Positions 1-4,231 of a DNA stretch of 6,616 nucleotides are shown one piece after another. Each line of letters opens with the position of its first letter. Position 1 is the first letter of the stretch. The translations under genes and the position numbers were made by a program. The notes below the pieces were generated by a model. The model was given only the letters and a program-made list of their open reading frames with translations. It ran no database searches and was not told where the DNA came from. The stretch is from Candidatus Ancillula trichonymphae ImTpAt. Its GTDB lineage: Bacteria > Actinomycetota > Actinomycetes > Actinomycetales > Bifidobacteriaceae. The stretch covers positions 1 through 6,616 of the forward strand of contig AXYY01000108.1 of the NCBI GenBank assembly GCA_000485475.1, given 5' to 3'.

Positions 1-2
1 TG

Positions 3-67
3 CCCCCACTTGTTAAGTTATTTTATGAGTTTTAAGGAGATTTTAAGGGAGGACAAGTTTGTGGGGG
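3..67. repeat. Imperfect long-range inverted repeat, C-rich and G-rich arms
   Basis: CCCCCAC at 3-9 is perfectly complementary to GTGGGGG at 61-67, with 51 bases between. The next bases inward (TTGT at 10-13 and ACAA at 53-56) can also pair after a small bulge. The arms could form a weak cruciform or RNA hairpin, or could be coincidental given how G-rich the 61-86 stretch is. No T-tract follows the right arm, so it does not look like an intrinsic terminator for a gene entering from the left. Confidence 0.3.
21..51. repeat. Three imperfect tandem TTTTAAGG-type units
   Basis: TTTTATGAG (21-29), TTTTAAGGAGA (30-40) and TTTTAAGGGAG (41-51) lie head to tail. The last two are 11 bases long and differ only near their 3' ends. 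An 11-base period is close to one DNA helical turn, so a protein could contact the same face twice. That is inference only. The array lies about 130-160 bases upstream of the predicted sixA transcription start, which is far for a classical operator. Confidence 0.4.
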
Positions 68-105
68 TGGGGTATTTGTGCGGGGGTTGTGCGCAAATCG
101 CGCAA
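58..105. repeat. Cluster of short direct repeats, G-rich
   Basis: TTTGTGGGGG (58-67) recurs as TTTGTGCGGGGG (75-86), and TTGTGCG occurs at 76-82 and again 11 bases later at 87-93. GCGCAA occurs at 91-96 and 100-105. The stretch carries G runs at 63-67, 69-72 and 82-86. This is low-complexity, probably non-coding DNA, and no known binding-site consensus is recognised in it. Confidence 0.35.
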
Positions 106-115
106 GTTTATTTGT

Positions 116-132
116 ATTCCGCGCAGCGGAAT
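116..132. repeat. Perfect 7-3-7 inverted repeat
   Basis: ATTCCGC (116-122) and GCGGAAT (126-132) are perfect reverse complements around a 3-base GCA spacer. The repeat sits about 50 bases upstream of the sixA -10 element. It could be a regulator site or a tight hairpin. Neither side is followed by a run of T, so it lacks the hallmark of an intrinsic terminator, although it could be the remnant terminator of an off-window gene. Confidence 0.5.
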
Positions 133-135
133 TCC

Positions 136-150
136 ATTCACCTATTGAAT
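136..150. repeat. Short 5-5-5 inverted repeat upstream of the sixA promoter
   Basis: ATTCA (136-140) and TGAAT (146-150) are reverse complements around CCTAT. The site lies 29 bases before the -10 element, in or just above the expected -35 zone, where a dimeric regulator could act. Five-base arms are common by chance, so this is only a candidate operator. Confidence 0.2.
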
Positions 151-178
151 ACGGGCGTCCAGGTGGTAGATAAAATTG

Positions 179-187
179 TGATATAAT
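179..187 (+). promoter_or_regulatory. Extended -10 promoter for sixA, predicted leaderless transcript
   Basis: TGATATAAT at 179-187 is a perfect TATAAT hexamer (182-187) preceded by the extended -10 TG dinucleotide. No TTGACA-like hexamer sits 16-18 bases upstream (159-164 reads CCAGGT), which is tolerated when the -10 is extended. A start 7 bases after the hexamer falls exactly on A of ATG 194-196, so the mRNA would begin with its start codon. Leaderless mRNAs with this geometry are common in Actinomycetota. The start point itself is predicted, not observed. Confidence 0.75.
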
Positions 188-193
188 GTGGAC

Positions 194-724
194 ATGGTGG
201 TACCATTGCACACGCTAGTGCTTATTCGACATGGAAAAGCGGAAAGTTCCAGTTATGCGTCTGATTTCGAACGAGAACTGATTCCTTCGGGGCGAAAAGT
301 AGTAGTAAAAAATACCAAAGATCTGAAAAATGAACACAAGATTGTCCCAGATCTGCTGATAAGTTCTAGTGCCACCCGAACTCTGCAAACTGCGCAGATA
401 GTTCTTGATGTATTCAAAAAGCACGAAGTTGGTGATATTTTTTACAACCAGGACCTGTACAATGCAGATGAAAACGAAATGCTGGACATTATCAAGCAGT
501 ACACGCACAAAACTGGTAGTAAAGTTTGCGCAGTTGTTGGGCATAACCCGTCGATAAGTTTACTCGCATTTTTACTTGGTGGCGCACAAGTGAACCAAAA
601 GAAGTCCAGCACAAAACAACTCTTCGAGAGTCTCGCACCCGGTTCAATTTGTATTCTTACCTCGCACACAGAGTTCAGTTTGTGGAACTTCGGATGTGCA
701 ACTATTAGCGCAATAATACGGTGA
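194..724 (+). CDS. sixA: SixA-like histidine phosphatase
   Basis: This encodes a 176-residue cytoplasmic enzyme of the histidine phosphatase (phosphoglycerate mutase-like) superfamily, SixA branch. Visible signatures are the catalytic RHG motif (residues 12-14, within LVLIRHGKAE), the D..REL.PSGR segment (24-34), SSSATRTLQTA with its phosphate-binding Arg (R62), and VVGHNPS with the second catalytic-site His (H117). Length is close to E. coli SixA (about 160). The family dephosphorylates phosphohistidine proteins or small phosphoesters, and the substrate here is unknown. No signal peptide or membrane segment is seen. I chose ATG 194 because an extended -10 ends at 187, placing the transcript start on that A. 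The in-frame GTG at 188 would then lie outside the mRNA, and no Shine-Dalgarno is correctly spaced for it. The gene is monocistronic in the window and converges on rel with 11 bases between stops. Confidence 0.85.
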   Translation: MVVPLHTLVLIRHGKAESSSYASDFERELIPSGRKVVVKNTKDLKNEHKIVPDLLISSSATRTLQTAQIVLDVFKKHEVGDIFYNQDLYNADENEMLDIIKQYTHKTGSKVCAVVGHNPSISLLAFLLGGAQVNQKKSSTKQLFESLAPGSICILTSHTEFSLWNFGCATISAIIR

Positions 725-740
725 CAAGTGCCGTACTATT
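712..740. terminator. Candidate bidirectional terminator hairpin between sixA and rel
   Basis: AATAATACGG (712-721) pairs with CCGTACTATT (731-740) at nine of ten positions (one A-C mismatch, 716/736) around a 9-base loop. The loop begins with the sixA TGA (722-724), and the right arm contains the rel TAG (complement of 736-738). For the rightward transcript the hairpin is followed by the pyrimidine-rich TCTTCTC (741-747). For the leftward transcript the flank is not clearly U-rich. The position between convergent genes supports a terminator role, but only three of the paired positions are G-C, so it is modest in strength. Confidence 0.45.
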
Positions 741-3108
741 TCTTCTCGGGCATCCTCTTACCAGAAACTCTGTAGACATCAAATACGCCATCAATCTTGC
801 GTATTGCAGTCATCAGAATTACAAGGTGCTGCAAGTCGCCAATTTCGAATGTCCAGCGGCTGAGTGCAACGCGGTCCTTGGTCGTTTCAATCTGCCCGGA
901 AAGTATGCTCGCGTGGTTATCGCCCAGGATCTTCGTAACATCAACCAAAAGCTTCGGTCTATCAAGACCCTCAATCTGAATCTGCACCACGAACGAACGA
1001 AAAACGCCCTGAATCCAGTTAACGTCAACAAAACGACCTGGTTCGTTGTCCTCTCGAAGAACAGCGAGGTTGAAGCAGTTTGCTCGGTGCACAGAAACAC
1101 CTTGACTTTTTGTGACGAAGCCGACGATTTCATCTCCAGGTGCGGGCGTGCAGCACTTGGCAAGTTTAATCCACACATCATTTTCACCCTCAACTCCGGA
1201 AACAGCAATGCCCGGATTAACTAGGCGCTTCGAAGAAAGACTAGTCTCAGCCACAACTGTGTCGCTAACGTGGCTCGCAGCCGTTGGTTCGTCAACAATT
1301 TCATTAGTAACTTCCGCGCCCAATTTCATCAAGATGTGTCCCAAAACTGCGATTGCTGTAACATTTCCATTACCTATCGATCTGTACAATTCATCAATGC
1401 TGGATTGCTTGAGCTCGTCGGAGGTTTCCGAAAGTATTTGGTGCGTCAATACGCGCCTGACCGGAACACCTTTGCCTCTGAACGCCTTTGCTAAAATGTC
1501 CCTGCCCTTTTCGATGTCTGATTCTCTTCTACCTTTGGCAAACCACGCGCGGATTTTATTCCTAGCACGCTGACTTTTCACGAACAGTAACCAATCACGA
1601 TTCGGTACTGCAGTTTCAGATTTCGTTGTCAAGATTTCAACGGTGTCCCCATTTTTCAGTTCAGAATCAAGAGAAACTAGCCGTCCATTCACTCTTGCGC
1701 CCATAGTTTTGTGACCAACTTCAGTATGTATAGAATACGCAAAATCAACTGGTGTGGAGTGGATCGGTAATGCCAAAACATACCCTTTTGGAGTAAATAC
1801 ATACACTTCATCGGAATTCAAATCGAACCGTAGTGCGTCAAAGAACTCTCTAGGATCATCAGTCTCCTTTTGCCAGTCAATTATCTGCTTAATCCAGGAC
1901 ATGCTCTCTTCACTGAAGTTAAATTCACTACTCTCATCTTTAGTACTTCTTTGCCTCAAGGACACATGTTTTTGCTTGTACCTCCAATGTGCAGCAACTC
2001 CGAATTGCGCAAATTCATGCATCTCCCTCGTGCGTATCTGCACTTCAACTAGTCGCATTTCAGGTCCGATTATCGTGGTGTGGATCGACTTATACGTGTT
2101 GTATTTGGGCATGGCGATGTAGTCCTTGAAGCGGTTTGGCAGGTGATTCCACTTCGCATGTATGGCGCCAAGTGCCGCGTAACAATCCAGTAAAGTTTCT
2201 GTGATGATGCGAAAACCAACCAAGTCATAAATGTTCCTGAACTCACGCCCCTTGATAATCATCTTCTGGTAGATTGAGTAATAATGTTTAGGCCTACCAG
2301 AAACAGTTGCCTTGATTCCAGTCGAGTTCAAGACTGCGTTGATGTCGCCGAGCACTTTATCCATGAACTTCTCGCGTTCAGGCGCATACAGGCCAACAAG
2401 TCTATCAATCTCGTTGTACACCTTCGGATGCAGCGCGAAGAGTGACAAATCTTCAAGTTCACGCTTTATCTGGTTGAGCCCAAGTCTGTGCGCAAGTGGT
2501 GCATAAATGTCCAGAGTTTCCCTTGCCTTCCGCTCGGACTTCTCTAGCGGAACGAACTTCCAGGTGCGGGCGTTGTGAAGCCGATCTGCCAGTTTAATAA
2601 TCAGCACACGAATGTCCTTGCTCATCGCCACAATCATCTTACGGATTGTTTCCGCGTTCGCGCTGTCGCCATATTCAACTTTAGAAAACTTGGTGACTCC
2701 ATTAACCAATTCCTCAATATTCTCACCAAATAGTGCACGCACATCGTCATAAGTAACATCTGTATCTTCAATCGTATCATGCAAAAGTGCTGCCATGATC
2801 GTGGGCACGTCCATTCCTAAATCCGCAAGAATCTTGGCAACTGCAATAGGATGAGTTATGTACTGATCACCAGATTGGCGAAACTGCCCCTGGTGCGCCA
2901 AGCTCGCAAAACGGAACGCCTGCATAACTGGTTCAAGTGGAGCTCTGGGGTACCTGGTATGCAGTTCATGCAGAATCGGACCCATCTGCGCTTCAATTGC
3001 AGTGACATCATCGCGATAAAAAAACAAATTCCAAATTGACGACGTGGACGCAAGACGAATTATCTGCGCATCAACCGAAGAAATTTCAGGTAGTAAATAA
3101 TTACTCAC
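736..3108 (-). CDS. relA: Bifunctional (p)ppGpp synthetase/hydrolase (Rel)
   Basis: This encodes a 790-residue long RelA/SpoT homologue, the cytoplasmic enzyme that makes (p)ppGpp from ATP and GTP/GDP and degrades it, controlling the stringent response. The hydrolase HD domain (about 60-210) keeps its active-site set: R77, H86, H110-D111, E114-D115, D175 and N179. The synthetase domain (about 260-375) has GRPKHYYSIYQKM, the catalytic Asp in IYDLVGFR (D295) and Glu in VEVQIRT (E355). Both activities are therefore expected. A TGS domain follows (about 432-495, DEVYVFTPKG), then a helical region, a zinc-finger-type segment with C652, C653, H674 and C678, and a C-terminal ACT domain (about 705-785). 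Length is typical of the family. The GTG start lies 4 bases after the secF stop and has only a weak AAGAAG upstream, so translation is probably coupled to secF. One oddity is that the usually acidic position after the conserved Phe in the synthetase loop is R291 (EFRN). No apt gene separates it from secF. Confidence 0.97.
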   Translation of the reverse strand: MSNYLLPEISSVDAQIIRLASTSSIWNLFFYRDDVTAIEAQMGPILHELHTRYPRAPLEPVMQAFRFASLAHQGQFRQSGDQYITHPIAVAKILADLGMDVPTIMAALLHDTIEDTDVTYDDVRALFGENIEELVNGVTKFSKVEYGDSANAETIRKMIVAMSKDIRVLIIKLADRLHNARTWKFVPLEKSERKARETLDIYAPLAHRLGLNQIKRELEDLSLFALHPKVYNEIDRLVGLYAPEREKFMDKVLGDINAVLNSTGIKATVSGRPKHYYSIYQKMIIKGREFRNIYDLVGFRIITETLLDCYAALGAIHAKWNHLPNRFKDYIAMPKYNTYKSIHTTIIGPEMRLVEVQIRTREMHEFAQFGVAAHWRYKQKHVSLRQRSTKDESSEFNFSEESMSWIKQIIDWQKETDDPREFFDALRFDLNSDEVYVFTPKGYVLALPIHSTPVDFAYSIHTEVGHKTMGARVNGRLVSLDSELKNGDTVEILTTKSETAVPNRDWLLFVKSQRARNKIRAWFAKGRRESDIEKGRDILAKAFRGKGVPVRRVLTHQILSETSDELKQSSIDELYRSIGNGNVTAIAVLGHILMKLGAEVTNEIVDEPTAASHVSDTVVAETSLSSKRLVNPGIAVSGVEGENDVWIKLAKCCTPAPGDEIVGFVTKSQGVSVHRANCFNLAVLREDNEPGRFVDVNWIQGVFRSFVVQIQIEGLDRPKLLVDVTKILGDNHASILSGQIETTKDRVALSRWTFEIGDLQHLVILMTAIRKIDGVFDVYRVSGKRMPEKK

Positions 3109-3112
3109 AGCA

Positions 3113-4231
3113 CTATTTCTTCTTACGCCGCTTTGGTTGTGCTATATTGTCTAGTCGAACGCCTGACAGTAGTTTGGCAACTCTAACAGCATCCTCACTA
3201 ACTCCTTGTCCAGATTCTGCAAGTTTCTTCTTAAATTCTTCACGAGCGACTTCAACGCTATGATTGTGCGCCTTGATCTTTTTGCTGAACTGGCGGAGAG
3301 AAACTTCAAGCGGAGTCGCCAAGAAAATTGATGAATACGCACCAACTGCCATGCCTACGAAAAGCGCAAGTGCAATATCGCGCAAAGTTCCCGCACCCAT
3401 GTAGAAAACTCCGAAGAACAGAATCGCACCAACTGGCAAAAGTGCGACAACTGAAGTGTTAATCGAACGGACAAGTGTCTGGTTGACAGCCAAATTCGCA
3501 AGTTCAGAATACTTTGAACGAGTCTGCGCGAACACCGCCCTAGTGTTCTCGTGCACCTTGTCAAACACAACAACAGTATCATACATCGAGTAGCCCAAAA
3601 TGGTCAAGAAACCGATAACCGATGCAGGTGTAATCTCCCAACCAACAACTGCATAAACTCCAACTGTAATTATCAGGTCATGCAAAAGTGCGACAATTCC
3701 AGCTGCTGCCATTTGCACTGAGTGGAAATATGCAGACATAAACAACGCAATTGCAATTAAGAACACAACCAGCCCTTCAAGTGCTTTTGAACCAACAGAT
3801 GCACCCCAAGTTGGACCAATCGTAGTGTTCGAAACTTTATCATTTGAAACACCGTACGCACTTACCAACTTATCGCGCAGACTATTAATTTTGTCCTGAC
3901 CGTCAATTGCGCCAGTTTGCACGCGTATTGAATTGTCCCCCACGCTCGAAACTAGAGGCTCATCATTCGGTGCAATCTCGTGAACCGCAGAAATCGCACG
4001 ATCCTGATCATGTTCAGTAGTTCCAGAAATTATGAACTCAGAACCGCCAGTAAAGTCAATGCCCAAGTTTAATCCACGAACCCCGATCGCCGCAAGCGCG
4101 AACACACACAGCAGAACCGAAACTGCGTAGAAACGCCGACGGTATTTGACAACATCGTAATTCTTCTCGCCAGTGTATAGTGCATTCCCCCAACTGGTCT
4201 TGGCTTTAGTTTTCGTAATACTAGCGGTCAT
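3113..4231 (-). CDS. secF: Protein translocase subunit SecF
   Basis: This encodes a 372-residue membrane protein, partner of SecD in the SecDF complex that uses the proton gradient to pull preproteins through SecYEG on the outer face. It has TM1 (about 32-53), then LGIDFTGGSEF (56-66) opening the small periplasmic-type domain, then five more membrane segments (about 150-168, 174-196, 202-224, 258-280, 282-308). GYSMYDTVVVFDKVHENT (213-230) in TM4 carries the conserved Asp of the proton path, and SINTSVVALLPVG (256-268) and GAGTLRDIALALF are family signatures. A hydrophilic, basic C-tail ends QPKRRKKK. An in-frame ATG at 4252 would add seven residues, but the ATG at 4231 is preferred because AAGGAGG sits 5 bases before it. 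That start overlaps the secD stop by 11 bases, implying translational coupling. Confidence 0.97.
   Translation of the reverse strand: MTASITKTKAKTSWGNALYTGEKNYDVVKYRRRFYAVSVLLCVFALAAIGVRGLNLGIDFTGGSEFIISGTTEHDQDRAISAVHEIAPNDEPLVSSVGDNSIRVQTGAIDGQDKINSLRDKLVSAYGVSNDKVSNTTIGPTWGASVGSKALEGLVVFLIAIALFMSAYFHSVQMAAAGIVALLHDLIITVGVYAVVGWEITPASVIGFLTILGYSMYDTVVVFDKVHENTRAVFAQTRSKYSELANLAVNQTLVRSINTSVVALLPVGAILFFGVFYMGAGTLRDIALALFVGMAVGAYSSIFLATPLEVSLRQFSKKIKAHNHSVEVAREEFKKKLAESGQGVSEDAVRVAKLLSGVRLDNIAQPKRRKKK

Larger units (their letters stand above)
25..186 (+). other. Open frame of 53 codons, possible small or 3'-partial ORF
   Basis: The frame starting at base 1 has no stop until TAA at 184-186. 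It therefore either enters from the left edge (61 codons) or starts at ATG 25-27 (53 codons, MSFKEILRED onward, ending VVDKIVI). No convincing Shine-Dalgarno lies before the ATG, no family is recognised, and another forward frame is open over 36-170. The stop lies inside the -10 box of the next gene. I favour a chance open frame in non-coding DNA. The alternative is the 3' end of a gene just upstream of sixA. Confidence 0.15.

Noticed and set aside
47..86. G-quadruplex from G runs at 47-49, 63-67, 69-72 and 82-86
   Set aside because: Loops of 13 and 9 bases with one very short loop make it a weak candidate; nothing else supports it.
161..166. AGGTGG as a ribosome-binding site for sixA
   Set aside because: It is more than 20 bases from any start and upstream of the -10 element, so it would not be in the predicted mRNA.
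721..1224. Rightward 167-codon open frame whose GTG overlaps the sixA TGA
   Set aside because: It lies wholly antisense to the C-terminal ACT and zinc-finger region of Rel, which is clearly coding; it has no recognised family and looks like a shadow frame despite the operon-like GTGA overlap.
3682..3700. Repeated DNA string GCACTTTTGC in secF (two places) and rel
   Set aside because: It simply encodes Ala-Leu-Leu with the same preferred codons in conserved ALLP and ALLHD motifs; it is not a DNA repeat element.
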